This document shows, piece after piece, positions 24,187 through 31,862 of a stretch of 64,000 nt of DNA. Position 1 is the stretch's first letter. The number at the start of each line of letters is the position of its first letter. A program made the position numbers and the translations under genes. Under the pieces are notes generated by a model. It was not told the DNA's origin. It saw only the letters and a program-made list of their open reading frames with translations, and did no database searches. The stretch covers positions 1 through 64,000 of the forward strand of contig NZ_REFC01000016.1 of assembly GCF_003688405.1 (NCBI RefSeq). The letters are read 5' to 3'. The stretch comes from Ulvibacter antarcticus. GTDB lineage: Bacteria > Bacteroidota > Bacteroidia > Flavobacteriales > Flavobacteriaceae.

Positions 24187-24227
24187 GGTTTAGGTCTAAT
24201 CCGGCTATTGCGGATAAGACCTAAACC
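24187..24227 (-). promoter_or_regulatory. Long hairpin in the rplL-rpoB gap (attenuator or processing site candidate)
   Basis: GGTTTAGGTCT (24187-24197) pairs with AGACCTAAACC (24217-24227), and the interior adds ATCCG-gctattg-CGGAT, giving a 16-bp stem with one A-A mismatch. A second palindrome, AAACCTTAAGGTTT (24223-24236), shares bases with it, so the two structures can compete. There is no T-run. In E. coli the same gap holds an attenuator and an RNase III site; equivalence here is inferred from position. Confidence 0.7.
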
Positions 24228-24250
24228 TTAAGGTTTGGTACGTTGGGAGC

Positions 24251-24625
24251 TTACTTAAGCTCAACCTCTGCTCCAGCTTCTTCTAACTGTGCTTTAAGTG
24301 CTTCAGCTTCGTCTTTAGATACACCTTCTTTAATTGGAGAAGGAGCATTATCAACTAATTCTTTTGCGTCTTTAAGACCAGCACCAGTTAATTCTTTAAC
24401 TAGTTTTACTACTGCAAGTTTAGATCCACCGGCTGCTGTAAGAATAACATCAAATTCTGTTTTTTCTTCTTCAGCTTCACCAGCAGCACCTCCACCAGCG
24501 GCAACAGCTACAGCTGCAGCAGCAGGCTCAATACCGTACTCGTCTTTTAATATAGTTGCTAACTCATTAACCTCTTTTACTGTTAGGTTAACCAATTTTT
24601 CTGCGAAATCTTTTAAATCTGCCAT
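24251..24625 (-). CDS. rplL: Large ribosomal subunit protein bL12 (L7/L12)
   Basis: The 124-residue stalk protein recruits translational GTPases. The N-terminal dimerisation helices are followed by an alanine-rich hinge ([17 protein letters not shown]) and the globular C-terminal domain ([30 protein letters not shown]). It follows rplJ by 56 nt, the usual stalk gene pair. Confidence 0.99.
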   Translation of the reverse strand: MADLKDFAEKLVNLTVKEVNELATILKDEYGIEPAAAAVAVAAGGGAAGEAEEEKTEFDVILTAAGGSKLAVVKLVKELTGAGLKDAKELVDNAPSPIKEGVSKDEAEALKAQLEEAGAEVELK

Positions 24626-24681
24626 TTTCTATCGTTTTAATAATTTTAATTTATAATGTAATTTAATTAGTGCTTAAAGTA

Positions 24682-25203
24682 TTAACCTTCTCTTTCCGAT
24701 AAGGTTTTAACAATTCCTGCGATTGTGTTGCCACCACTCTTAAGAGCAGAGATAACATTTTTAGCAGGCGATTGAAGTAATCCGATGATGTCTCCAAGAA
24801 GCTCTTCTTTTGATTTGATGTTAACCAAGTTGTCCAACTGATCATCACCTACATAAACTGCTTCTTCGATAAACGCACCCTTCAAAACAGGCTTTTCAGA
24901 TTTTTTTCTGAATTCCTTGATAATTTTTGCAGGAGCATTTCCGGTTACAGAAAACATTAAAGAAGTATTTCCTTTAAGTGTTCCCGTTAATTCACCGAAG
25001 TCTTTATCGGAACTTTCCATTGCTTTTGCAAGCAACGTATTTTTAACTACTGATAATTGAACATTAGCCTTGAAACAAGCACGACGTAAATTTGAAGTGC
25101 TATCGGCATTAAGTCCAGAGATATCTGCTAAATAAATTATAGGATTCTCTGTTAATTGAGCAGTTAAGGTCTTAATTACTTTTGATTTTTCTTCTCTTGT
25201 CAT
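24682..25203 (-). CDS. rplJ: Large ribosomal subunit protein uL10
   Basis: The 173-residue protein anchors the L12 stalk to 23S rRNA. The start MTREEKSKVIKTLTAQL and the block NIKSKEELLGDIIGLLQSPA are typical of L10. The gene begins 12 nt after rplA stops, so the two are co-transcribed. L10 leader autoregulation is known in other bacteria; no leader structure was resolved here. Confidence 0.98.
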   Translation of the reverse strand: MTREEKSKVIKTLTAQLTENPIIYLADISGLNADSTSNLRRACFKANVQLSVVKNTLLAKAMESSDKDFGELTGTLKGNTSLMFSVTGNAPAKIIKEFRKKSEKPVLKGAFIEEAVYVGDDQLDNLVNIKSKEELLGDIIGLLQSPAKNVISALKSGGNTIAGIVKTLSEREG

Positions 25204-25215
25204 AATTCCTATATT

Positions 25216-25911
25216 TTACTGCTCAGTAAACCTTTTAGTATCAATTTGAATACTCGGACTCATAGTACTTGACATAAAAATACTTTTCATGTAAACACCT
25301 TTAGAGGCCTGAGGCTTCAATTTCATAAGGGTAGTTAATAATTCTCTTGCGTTTCCTGCGATTTTCTCAGCATCGAAAGATGCTTTTCCAACTGCTGCGT
25401 GTACAATACCAGTCTTATCAACTTTAAAGTCGATCTTACCAGCTTTCACATCAGAAACGGCCTTAGCGACATCCATAGTTACTGTACCAGTCTTTGGGTT
25501 AGGCATTAATCCACGAGGTCCTAAAACACGTCCTAATGGCCCTAATTTACCCATAACACTTGGCATAGTTACTATCACATCAACATCTGTCCAACCTCCT
25601 TTAATCTTATCGAGGTACTCATCTAATCCAACATAATCTGCACCGGCTTCTTTAGCTTCAGCCTCCTTATCGGGAGTAACTAATGCTAACACCTTTACAT
25701 CTTTACCTGTACCATGTGGTAAGGTAACAACCCCTCTTACCATCTGGTTCGCTTTACGTGGGTCTACATTAAGACGCACTGCAAGGTCCACAGAAGGATC
25801 AAAGTTAGTGTTGGAGATTTCTTTTATTAAAGCAGAAGCTTCTGCAACAGAGTAGACTCTCGCCTCCACTTTCGCAGTATTTTCTTTTTGCTTTTTTGTT
25901 AATCTTGCCAT
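25216..25911 (-). CDS. rplA: Large ribosomal subunit protein uL1
   Basis: The 231-residue L1-stalk protein binds 23S rRNA near the E site. Diagnostic blocks are [33 protein letters not shown] and [18 protein letters not shown]. It follows rplK by 21 nt. Length is normal. Confidence 0.99.
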   Translation of the reverse strand: MARLTKKQKENTAKVEARVYSVAEASALIKEISNTNFDPSVDLAVRLNVDPRKANQMVRGVVTLPHGTGKDVKVLALVTPDKEAEAKEAGADYVGLDEYLDKIKGGWTDVDVIVTMPSVMGKLGPLGRVLGPRGLMPNPKTGTVTMDVAKAVSDVKAGKIDFKVDKTGIVHAAVGKASFDAEKIAGNARELLTTLMKLKPQASKGVYMKSIFMSSTMSPSIQIDTKRFTEQ

Positions 25912-25932
25912 TTTATAGATTCTTTTTGATGA

Positions 25933-26370
25933 TTAAAAAGGTGCAGCACCTTTTATTTTCACACCCATTGATCTTGCAGTACCAGCTACCATTTTCATAG
26001 CAGACTCAACGGTAAATGCATTTAGATCGGGCATCTTATCTTCCGCGATAGTCTTCACTTGATCCCAGGAAATAGTTGCTACTTTCTTAATGTGTGGCTC
26101 TCCAGACCCTTTTTTGGTCTTAGCAGCTTCAAGGATTTGTACCGCAGCAGGAGGAGTCTTAATTACAAAGTCAAAAGACTTGTCTTTAAAAACTGTAATC
26201 TGAACTGGTAATACTTTTCCTTGCTTATCCTGTGTTCTAGCATTAAACTGCTTACAGAACTCCATGATATTCACACCAGCAGCACCTAAAGCCGGTCCAA
26301 CTGGTGGCGATGGGTTAGCAGCGCCTCCGCGAACTTGCAACTTTACTACTTTACTGATTTCTTTTGCCAT
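25933..26370 (-). CDS. rplK: Large ribosomal subunit protein uL11
   Basis: The 145-residue protein is part of the GTPase-associated centre. The N-terminal [20 protein letters not shown] and [10 protein letters not shown] blocks and the C-terminal [13 protein letters not shown] block are diagnostic. It sits between nusG and rplA, the conserved order. Confidence 0.99.
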   Translation of the reverse strand: MAKEISKVVKLQVRGGAANPSPPVGPALGAAGVNIMEFCKQFNARTQDKQGKVLPVQITVFKDKSFDFVIKTPPAAVQILEAAKTKKGSGEPHIKKVATISWDQVKTIAEDKMPDLNAFTVESAMKMVAGTARSMGVKIKGAAPF

Positions 26371-26441
26371 TCTAATTAATTTAATGTGGTTTTATTCTGA
26401 AGTGGAAGCCTAAGAAAAAAACCTATTATAGCGTGTAACAA

Positions 26442-26996
26442 TTAAACTTTTTCAACTTGCATATAGCTTAGTTCAAGTGGAGTTTTTCTTCCGAAGATCT
26501 TCACCATCACTTCAAGCTTACGCTTTTCTTCATTTATTTTCTCAACATTCCCGTTAAATCCATTAAACGGTCCATCGATCACTTTTACAGTCTCTCCAAT
26601 CACAAAAGGAATATTCACATTGTCATCTTTTACAGACAACTCATCTACCTTCCCTAACATCCTATTCACTTCCGACTGTCGCAACGGCACCGGCTCTCCA
26701 CCTTTAGTTTCCCCTAGGAATCCTATCACCCCGTTGATTGATTTTATTATATGCGGTACTTCTCCGGCCAAACTTGCTTGAACCATAATATATCCAGGAA
26801 AGTAAACACGTTCTTTGTGTACTTTTTTTCCGTTGCGGATCTGTACTACTTTTTCAGTAGGCACTAAGACTTGCTCAATGTAGTCAGCAAGATCTAGGCG
26901 TGTTATCTCAGATTCGATATACGCTTTAATCTTGTTCTCCTGTCCACTAACTGAACGAACAACATACCACTTTTTTGTACTTTTAATTTCTGTCAT
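26442..26996 (-). CDS. nusG: Transcription termination/antitermination factor NusG
   Basis: The 184-residue protein links RNA polymerase to Rho or to the ribosome. The NGN domain covers about 1-115 (KKWYVVRSVSGQENKIKAYI, VYFPGYIMVQ). A KOW domain covers about 130-184 (GETVKVIDGPFNGFNG). It follows secE by 9 nt, the conserved pair. Confidence 0.98.
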   Translation of the reverse strand: MTEIKSTKKWYVVRSVSGQENKIKAYIESEITRLDLADYIEQVLVPTEKVVQIRNGKKVHKERVYFPGYIMVQASLAGEVPHIIKSINGVIGFLGETKGGEPVPLRQSEVNRMLGKVDELSVKDDNVNIPFVIGETVKVIDGPFNGFNGNVEKINEEKRKLEVMVKIFGRKTPLELSYMQVEKV

Positions 26997-27005
26997 CTTG
27001 AATTA

Positions 27006-27191
27006 TTACTTAATCAAGTCGAAATAATAACTTATAACTTTACTGAACACCGTGTCTATTCCCCAAACAGCCAAAGCCAATATCACAGAAAAGGCTGCTA
27101 CAATAACAGTTAGACGTTGCGCCTCAGACCAAGGGGTCCAGGTAACGTGATTTCTCAGTTCGTTATAAGATTCTTTAAGATAATTTACCAT
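27006..27191 (-). CDS. secE: Preprotein translocase subunit SecE
   Basis: The protein has 61 or 62 residues and a single C-terminal membrane segment (TVIVAAFSVILALAVWGIDTVF) after the short amphipathic helix (YLKESYNELRNHVTW). Single-helix SecE proteins of this size are usual outside the enterobacteria. Two consecutive ATG codons (27194 and 27191) are possible starts; the second gives the MVNYLKES start common in flavobacteria. The gene lies directly upstream of nusG. Confidence 0.95.
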   Translation of the reverse strand: MVNYLKESYNELRNHVTWTPWSEAQRLTVIVAAFSVILALAVWGIDTVFSKVISYYFDLIK

Positions 27192-27235
27192 CATTTGCTG
27201 TTTAATACATTCTATTCAAACAAGCTCACTTAACT

Positions 27236-27608
27236 TCGGAATGTGCTTTGCACAATCTTATTTCAGTGTAAACTTTGTCGTGACTCTCAAATAATTTGAA
27301 AGCCGCTTTGTAAGCTCTATTTCTTCCGAAGCTATCATACTTCAAAAAAAACTATTTCAATACTTGCACACTTCGACTACGCTCAGTGTAAACTTTCTTC
27401 GCGACTCTTCAAATAAAAAGAGTTCTCGATTCAAGCTCAATTTCTTCCGAAGCTATCATACTTCAAAAAAACTATTTCAATACTTGCACACTTCGACTGC
27501 GCTCAGTGTAAACTTGTTGAGAGACTCTTCAAATAAAAAGGAGTTCTCGATTCAAGTTGTATTTTCTTCCGAAGCCTTTCAACTTCAAAAAAACTATTTC
27601 AATACTTG
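27236..27608. repeat. Tandem repeat of about 120 bp between tRNA-Trp and secE
   Basis: Two well-kept units end in actatttcaatacttgca, at positions 27351, 27471 and 27593 (spacing 120 and 122 bp); a more diverged copy precedes them from about 27240. Each unit holds a cttcgact(a/g)cgctcagtgt palindrome-type core. The last unit runs directly into the tRNA-Trp 3' end. The unit at 27514 contains gttgagagactc, identical to the tRNA-Trp 3' segment at 27614-27625. Confidence 0.88.
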
Positions 27609-27681
27609 CACGGGTTGAGAGACTCGAACTCACGACACCTGGTTTTGGAGACCAGTGCTCTACCAACTGAGCTAAACCCGT
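27609..27681 (-). tRNA. tRNA-Trp (CCA anticodon)
   Basis: The minus strand folds as a full cloverleaf of 73 nt. The acceptor is ACGGGTT/AACCCGT with discriminator G. The anticodon stem CTGGT/ACCAG encloses loop CTCCAAA (anticodon CCA). The T-arm loop is TTCGAGT. The 3' CCA is not encoded. It lies between tuf and secE in the same transcript direction. Confidence 0.96.
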
Positions 27682-27719
27682 TTATACTTATCGGATCACC
27701 CACAAAACCTATGCTTTTC

Positions 27720-27759
27720 GCTAAGCCCTGCCTATCGACAGGCAGGTAAACCCGTTATA
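27720..27759. repeat. Broken copy of the tRNA-Trp 5' end split by a 20-nt palindrome
   Basis: The intact gene boundary reads gctaaacccgttta at 27671-27684. Here gctaa (27720-27724) and taaacccgttata (27747-27759) flank an insert containing CCTGCCT-atcgac-AGGCAGG (27727-27746). The triplet TAA occurs on both sides, as in a 3-bp target duplication. Confidence 0.7.
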
Positions 27760-27765
27760 AAAGTC

Positions 27766-27794
27766 AAGGCGTCCGCCAAATTGGAGGACACCTT
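27766..27794 (-). terminator. Hairpin downstream of tuf (weak terminator or processing site)
   Basis: AAGGCGTCC and GGACACCTT form a 9-bp stem with one G-T pair, 25-53 nt after the tuf stop. The minus strand continues GACTTTTAT, a weak T-run, so partial read-through into tRNA-Trp and secE is likely. Confidence 0.5.
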
Positions 27795-27818
27795 TACTTT
27801 TTTTATACTATGACTTAA

Positions 27819-29006
27819 TTAGTCTAAAATCTCAGTAACCTGACCTGCTCCTACAGTTCTACCACCCTCACGGATTGCAAAACGAAGACCAATAGTCATT
27901 GCGATAGCTTGAATCAATTCAACGTGAATTGTTAAGTTATCACCAGGCATTACCATTTCAACTCCATCAGGAAGAGAAATATTTCCTGTTACATCAGTTG
28001 TACGTACGTAGAACTGTGGACGGTAGTTATTATGGAATGGAGTGTGACGTCCACCTTCTTCTTTCTTAAGTACGTAAACCTCAGCTTTAAACTTAGCGTG
28101 TGGTGTTACTGAACCAGGCTTAACGATTACCATACCTCTTGAGATTTGAGACTTCTCAATACCTCTTAAAAGGATACCAGCATTATCTCCTGCCTCACCT
28201 CTATCAAGAATCTGACGGAACATTTCAATACCAGTAATAGTAGATGTCAATTTTTGAGCACCCATACCAATGATCTCTACAGGATCTCCAGTGTTTGCTA
28301 CACCAGTCTCAATACGACCAGTTGCAACAGTACCACGACCTGTAATAGAGAATACATCTTCAATAGGCATTAAGAAAGGCTTATCAATCTCACGTAATGG
28401 CTCTTCAATCCAAGTATCAACAGCTTCCATTAATTGTAATACAGTATCAACCCATTTTTGCTCACCGTTCAATGCACCAAGTGCAGAACCAGCGATAACA
28501 GGTCCGTTGTCACCATCATACTCGTAGAAAGAAAGTAGATCTCTGATCTCCATTTCTACAAGCTCAAGTAATTCTTCATCATCAACCATATCCACTTTAT
28601 TCATGAATACAACGATACGTGGAATACCTACCTGACGACCTAAAAGGATGTGCTCACGTGTTTGTGGCATTGGACCATCTGTAGCAGCAACTACAAGAAT
28701 AGCACCATCCATTTGAGCAGCACCAGTAACCATGTTCTTTACGTAATCGGCGTGACCAGGACAGTCAACGTGTGCGTAGTGACGATTAGCTGTCATGTAC
28801 TCAACGTGTGAAGAGTTGATTGTTATACCTCTTTCTTTCTCTTCAGGAGCGTTGTCAATTTGATCAAAAGATCTAGCTTCTGAATAACCAGCATCTGCCA
28901 TTACTTTTGTAATAGCAGCAGTTAATGTTGTTTTACCGTGATCTACGTGTCCAATAGTACCTACATTTAAGTGAGGTTTCGAACGATCATATGTTCCTTT
29001 TGCCAT
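27819..29006 (-). CDS. tuf: Translation elongation factor Tu
   Basis: The 395-residue GTPase carries aminoacyl-tRNA to the ribosome. G motifs are [22 protein letters not shown] and [12 protein letters not shown]. Domains II and III are complete ([34 protein letters not shown]). The gene lies between tRNA-Thr(GGT) and tRNA-Trp, in an order (Thr-Tyr-Gly-Thr-tuf) also known from E. coli tufB. Confidence 0.99.
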   Translation of the reverse strand: MAKGTYDRSKPHLNVGTIGHVDHGKTTLTAAITKVMADAGYSEARSFDQIDNAPEEKERGITINSSHVEYMTANRHYAHVDCPGHADYVKNMVTGAAQMDGAILVVAATDGPMPQTREHILLGRQVGIPRIVVFMNKVDMVDDEELLELVEMEIRDLLSFYEYDGDNGPVIAGSALGALNGEQKWVDTVLQLMEAVDTWIEEPLREIDKPFLMPIEDVFSITGRGTVATGRIETGVANTGDPVEIIGMGAQKLTSTITGIEMFRQILDRGEAGDNAGILLRGIEKSQISRGMVIVKPGSVTPHAKFKAEVYVLKKEEGGRHTPFHNNYRPQFYVRTTDVTGNISLPDGVEMVMPGDNLTIHVELIQAIAMTIGLRFAIREGGRTVGAGQVTEILD

Positions 29007-29061
29007 GTTGTATTAATTTAATCTTAGTTATATATTAGTGTTCACTTTTCTTTTCAATTTG

Positions 29062-29133
<72 letters not shown>

Positions 29134-29234
29134 TTATTGGGTTACAGGATTAGAGTTTAAGGTTATAGTTCAATTACAGACTTTAAACTCAAAAATTATA
29201 ATCAGAAATCAAACACTAAATATGATTACTAATT

Positions 29235-29290
29235 ATTAGAGCGGGAGACCAGGTTCCCTTCGACTCCACTCACGTTTCGCTCAGGACAGG
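29235..29290. repeat. 3'-end fragment of tRNA-Gly joined to a cttcgact/gctcagg element
   Basis: The 22 bases at 29235-29256 (attagagcgggagaccaggt plus tc) are identical to 29364-29385, which hold the 3' flank, acceptor and T-arm of tRNA-Gly. The match stops in the T-loop, where ccttcgactccac and tttcgctcaggacagg follow instead of the tRNA body. Confidence 0.85.
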
Positions 29291-29368
29291 CTACTCACCC
29301 TATCATTCTAACAAATTTAAAAATCTACAATACAATTGTAAAAATTCAATAATTGAAAGAACCATTAG

Positions 29369-29441
29369 AGCGGGAGACCAGGTTCGAACTGGCGACATTC
29401 AGCTTGGAAGGCTGACGCTCTACCAACTGAGCTACTCCCGC
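29369..29441 (-). tRNA. tRNA-Gly (TCC anticodon)
   Basis: The 73-nt cloverleaf has acceptor GCGGGAG/CTCCCGC with discriminator T. The anticodon stem TCAGC/GCTGA encloses loop CTTCCAA. The T-arm contains GTTCGAA. It is transcribed toward tuf. About 235 bases separate it from tRNA-Thr(GGT); they hold a broken copy of its own 3' end. Confidence 0.96.
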
Positions 29442-29623
29442 TTTTGAAAATTCCAAAATTTCAAATCACAAATTCCAACCGTGGAATTTTAGAAAAGAAA
29501 ATCAAGGATTCTCTTGGTATCAATATTTCAATTCTCATTTTAACATAACTTACAAAATCCTTTTGGGATTTGAAAGTTGTTTATTTGAGTTTTATAAAAT
29601 TCTTGCCTTCGCAGAAATTTTAT

Positions 29624-29667
29624 GTGGGGAGAGCAGTCCCGAAGCGTCGGGAGAACCTGCAAAGATC
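29624..29667. repeat. 3'-end fragment of tRNA-Tyr split by a CCCGA palindrome
   Basis: gtggggagagcag (29624-29636) matches 29692-29704 of the tRNA-Tyr 3' end. The palindrome TCCCGA-AGCG-TCGGGA (29637-29652) then replaces the T-loop bases gattc. The tRNA match resumes with gaacctgc and a near match to the next bases. Confidence 0.85.
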
Positions 29668-29692
29668 CTCATTCAGCTTTACGCTCAACTAG

Positions 29693-29774
<82 letters not shown>

Positions 29775-29815
29775 TCAAGTCTTAAATATTTCTAAGAACT
29801 ATTTGCCTTTTTTAG

Positions 29816-29889
29816 AGCCGATGGAGGGACTCGAACCCACGACCTGCTGATTACAAATCAGCTGCTCTAGCCAGCTGAGCTACATCGGC
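29816..29889 (-). tRNA. tRNA-Thr (TGT anticodon)
   Basis: The 74-nt cloverleaf has acceptor GCCGATG/CATCGGC. The anticodon stem GCTGA/TCAGC encloses loop TTTGTAA. The T-arm contains GTTCGAG. It is the first gene after the promoter at 29941-29971. Confidence 0.96.
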
Positions 29890-29910
29890 TTTTAAGACGA
29901 CTTTTTAGCC

Positions 29911-29939
29911 ATAAAAAAGTCCGCTATTTCTAACGGACT
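29911..29939 (-). terminator. Terminator of hpf overlapping the tRNA operon start site
   Basis: On the minus strand, AGTCCG and CGGACT form a 6-bp stem with a 10-nt loop, followed by six T residues. Its 5' arm falls where transcription from the promoter at 29941-29971 should begin, so only RNA reading through from hpf can fold it. Confidence 0.75.
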
Positions 29940-29940
29940 G

Positions 29941-29971
29941 CAAATGTATAGAAATTATTTTTTCTACAAAA
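29941..29971 (-). promoter_or_regulatory. Promoter of the tRNA-tuf-secE-nusG-rpl operon
   Basis: The minus strand carries TTTTG (29971-29967), an 18-nt spacer after its TTG, and TACATTTG (29948-29941). This is a full match to the Bacteroidota -33/-7 pattern. The expected start near 29935 gives a leader of about 45 nt before tRNA-Thr(TGT). Confidence 0.75.
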
Positions 29972-29989
29972 CTTTTTTCTAAAAATTTC

Positions 29990-30292
29990 TTATAAAAAAG
30001 CTCTTTGTTTTTGTTTGCGCTTTTTTAGTTGTCGTTCTAAAGATTGAACACATTCGTCTGTGCCTTCTTCAAAAGTTTTAGCTTCTTTTTTGACAATCAG
30101 ATCACCACCGGGAATACTCAATAAAATTTCGACCGTTTTATTTTGTTTTTCACTAGTCTTTTGAACCTTTAAAAAAACATCTGCAAAAATTATCTTACTG
30201 TAAAATTGTTCTAGCTTCGAAAGTCTTTTTTCAATAAATAAAATCAGGGCATCCTTGGCCGCGAAATTTGGTGTCTGTACGTTCACTTTCAT
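29990..30292 (-). CDS. hpf: Ribosome hibernation factor, short HPF/RaiA family
   Basis: The protein of about 100 residues has the HPF fold pattern: MKVNVQTPNF, IEKRLSKLEQF, VEILLSIPGGDLIVKKEA and a basic tail (QLKKRKQKQRAFL). It is the short form, without the extra C-terminal dimerisation domain of long HPF. Such proteins bind the 30S decoding site and inactivate ribosomes in stationary phase. An ATG at 30298 is also possible (two extra residues). It lies 105 nt after xerC. Confidence 0.9.
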   Translation of the reverse strand: MKVNVQTPNFAAKDALILFIEKRLSKLEQFYSKIIFADVFLKVQKTSEKQNKTVEILLSIPGGDLIVKKEAKTFEEGTDECVQSLERQLKKRKQKQRAFL

Positions 30293-30397
30293 TATCATTT
30301 AATTTTGGGTTATTAAAACATATAAAAGCCCCGAATTCAATACTTACTTTGAGTTAAGTATGGACCGAGGTTCAATTCATATAGTATCTTATTAATT

Positions 30398-31288
30398 TTA
30401 TTTAGAATTTCGGGGGTGAGAATCTGTGTATACTTCCTTTAATTTAGCAATACTGTTGTGCGTATATACTTGAGTAGAAGCAAGACTCGAATGCCCTAGC
30501 AATTCTTTTACTGCATTTAAATCGGCACCCTGATTGAGAAGGTGTGTTGCAAAAGAATGCCGTAAAATATGCGGACTCTTTTTTACCTTTTCAGATGCTT
30601 TACTAAAGTATGTATTTATTACTCTGTAGACAAGCGTTTCGTAAATTTTAACGCCTTTTAACGAAAGGAAAAAATAGGAATTGTCAGCAATCTTATCCAA
30701 ACCATTTCTAAAGGCTAAATATTGTTCAATCGTTTCAGCTACGGAAGGCAATAAAGGTATAATACGCTCCTTGTTCCTTTTCCCCAATACTTTGATGGTT
30801 TTCTGAGACAATGACACATCGTTTAACTGAAGATTCACTAATTCGGCTCTTCGGATTCCGGTGGAATAGAAAAGCTCTACGATTAATCGATTTCTAACGC
30901 CATTAAAATCATTTGCTCCTTCCATCATTTCCAATACTTTTTCTATCTCTTTTTCTGAAAAAGGGATTTGTACTTTCTTTGAAGTTTTTAACGCCTTGTG
31001 TTTTACCAAAGGTGATACTTCAATTTGAGATGTCTTCAGAAGAAATTTATAATAGGTTTTTAAGGATGAAATCTTTCTGTTAATACTTCGGTTTGAAATA
31101 CCCGCATCAACCAATGAAACAATCCAACTTCTAATCACCGAATAGTTTACTTCCCTTATGTTTTGATATTCGTATCCTTCCGAAGCGAATAATAAAAAAG
31201 TCTCCAAATCATTGAGATAAGCCTTCACGGTATGAGGCGAATACTTTTTCTCTAAGTTGAGATAATCTGTAAAATCCTGGAAGGGCAT
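30398..31288 (-). CDS. xerC: Tyrosine recombinase XerC/XerD
   Basis: The 296-residue recombinase has an N-terminal SAM-like DNA-binding domain (about 1-90) and a catalytic domain with all expected residues: R146 (TGIRRAEL), K170, H240 and R243 (HILRHSFATH), H266 (LLGHSS) and nucleophile Y275 (QVYTH). Length fits chromosome dimer resolution recombinases rather than integrases of mobile elements. There is no adjacent att-like duplication or mobile cargo, which supports a housekeeping role. XerC versus XerD cannot be decided from sequence alone. Confidence 0.93.
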   Translation of the reverse strand: MPFQDFTDYLNLEKKYSPHTVKAYLNDLETFLLFASEGYEYQNIREVNYSVIRSWIVSLVDAGISNRSINRKISSLKTYYKFLLKTSQIEVSPLVKHKALKTSKKVQIPFSEKEIEKVLEMMEGANDFNGVRNRLIVELFYSTGIRRAELVNLQLNDVSLSQKTIKVLGKRNKERIIPLLPSVAETIEQYLAFRNGLDKIADNSYFFLSLKGVKIYETLVYRVINTYFSKASEKVKKSPHILRHSFATHLLNQGADLNAVKELLGHSSLASTQVYTHNSIAKLKEVYTDSHPRNSK

Positions 31289-31330
31289 TGATTTAGTTAT
31301 TGGTCTTTAGTAGTTAGTGGTTAAGTTTTC

Positions 31331-31383
31331 AGTCTCAGTGTTCAGTTTACAGTGTTCAGTGTTCAGTGTTCAGTGTTCAGTTT
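31331..31383. repeat. AGTGTTC heptamer repeat
   Basis: Four perfect AGTGTTC units at 31351-31378 are flanked by degenerate units (ttcagtttac). The same ttcagtgttcagt motif recurs near 44880 and 48709. Confidence 0.9.
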
Positions 31384-31405
31384 ATAGTAAAAAAAATCAT
31401 TATTT

Positions 31406-31517
31406 ACTGAGACTGCAACTGCGACTGAGACTGAGACTGAGACTGCAACTGCGACTGCAACTGCATCTGCGACTGCAACTGAGACTGAGACTGAGACTGA
31501 GACTGAGACTGCAACTG
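31406..31517. repeat. Hexanucleotide repeat ACTGAG/ACTGCA/ACTGCG, about 18 units
   Basis: About 110 bp consist of period-6 units with ACTG fixed and a variable last dinucleotide (AG, CA or CG). The tract lies between xerC and rpsU. It creates a spurious plus-strand ORF of leucine-arginine-like repeats. Confidence 0.95.
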
Positions 31518-31582
31518 TTCATGAACAATTGATGATTTGTTAAAGATACGACAATGACCTAGCTGACTGAAAAATAAAGGCA

Positions 31583-31615
31583 TAAAAAAACCACCGGACG
31601 AAAATGTGCGGTGGT
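31583..31615 (-). terminator. Terminator of rpsU
   Basis: On the minus strand, ACCACCG and CGGTGGT form a 7-bp stem with a 12-nt loop, followed by seven T residues. It lies 24 nt after the rpsU stop. Confidence 0.88.
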
Positions 31616-31638
31616 GTATCTATTAAGAATTAAATTGC

Positions 31639-31833
31639 TTAAATTTCTTCAGCGTCTCTAAGTCCTTGAATATATTGTGCTTTCTGAATCTGAGCTCTAC
31701 GTACAACAGATGGCTTTGAAAAAGCTTGTCTTGAACGCAATTGTCTCATTGTTCCTGTACGATCGAACTTACGCTTGAAACGCTTCAATGCTCTATCGAT
31801 ATTCTCTCCGTCTTTTATTGGTATAATTAACAT
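31639..31833 (-). CDS. rpsU: Small ribosomal subunit protein bS21
   Basis: The 64-residue basic protein (MLIIPIKDGENIDRALKRFK and RRAQIQKAQYIQGLRD) is bS21. In Bacteroidota ribosomes bS21, with bS6 and bS18, sequesters the 16S anti-Shine-Dalgarno sequence. Here the gene carries a rare strong Shine-Dalgarno site, consistent with reported autoregulation in Flavobacterium. It has its own promoter and terminator. Confidence 0.97.
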   Translation of the reverse strand: MLIIPIKDGENIDRALKRFKRKFDRTGTMRQLRSRQAFSKPSVVRRAQIQKAQYIQGLRDAEEI

Positions 31834-31843
31834 AGTGTCATAA

Positions 31844-31849
31844 CCTCCT
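31844..31849 (-). promoter_or_regulatory. Strong Shine-Dalgarno site of rpsU
   Basis: The minus strand reads GAGAGGAGGTTATGACACT before the rpsU ATG. AGGAGG (31849-31844) extends to AGGAGGT, with 10 nt to the start. An out-of-frame ATG at 31841 opens a 4-codon frame (M-T-L-C) whose TAA overlaps the rpsU start region. Confidence 0.8.
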
Positions 31850-31862
31850 CTCTTTTGGACGG

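Noticed and set aside
24187-24227. Rho-independent terminator before rpoB
   Set aside because: No T-run follows the stem on the minus strand, and termination here would silence rpoB and rpoC.
24243-24656. Plus-strand ORF of 137 codons
   Set aside because: Antisense to rplL; its alanine-serine richness mirrors the L12 hinge.
27236-27608. CRISPR array
   Set aside because: Units are about 120 bp and contiguous, without unique spacers of constant length, and no cas genes are in the window.
27364-27618. Plus-strand ORF of 84 codons between secE and tRNA-Trp
   Set aside because: It spans the 120-bp tandem repeat and repeats with it.
30398-31288. Integrase of a mobile element
   Set aside because: Size, domain layout and neighbours fit housekeeping XerC/D; no att duplication or cargo was seen.
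31317-31532. Plus-strand ORF of leucine-arginine repeats
   Set aside because: It is only the translation of the hexanucleotide repeat; no gene-like start or conserved residues.
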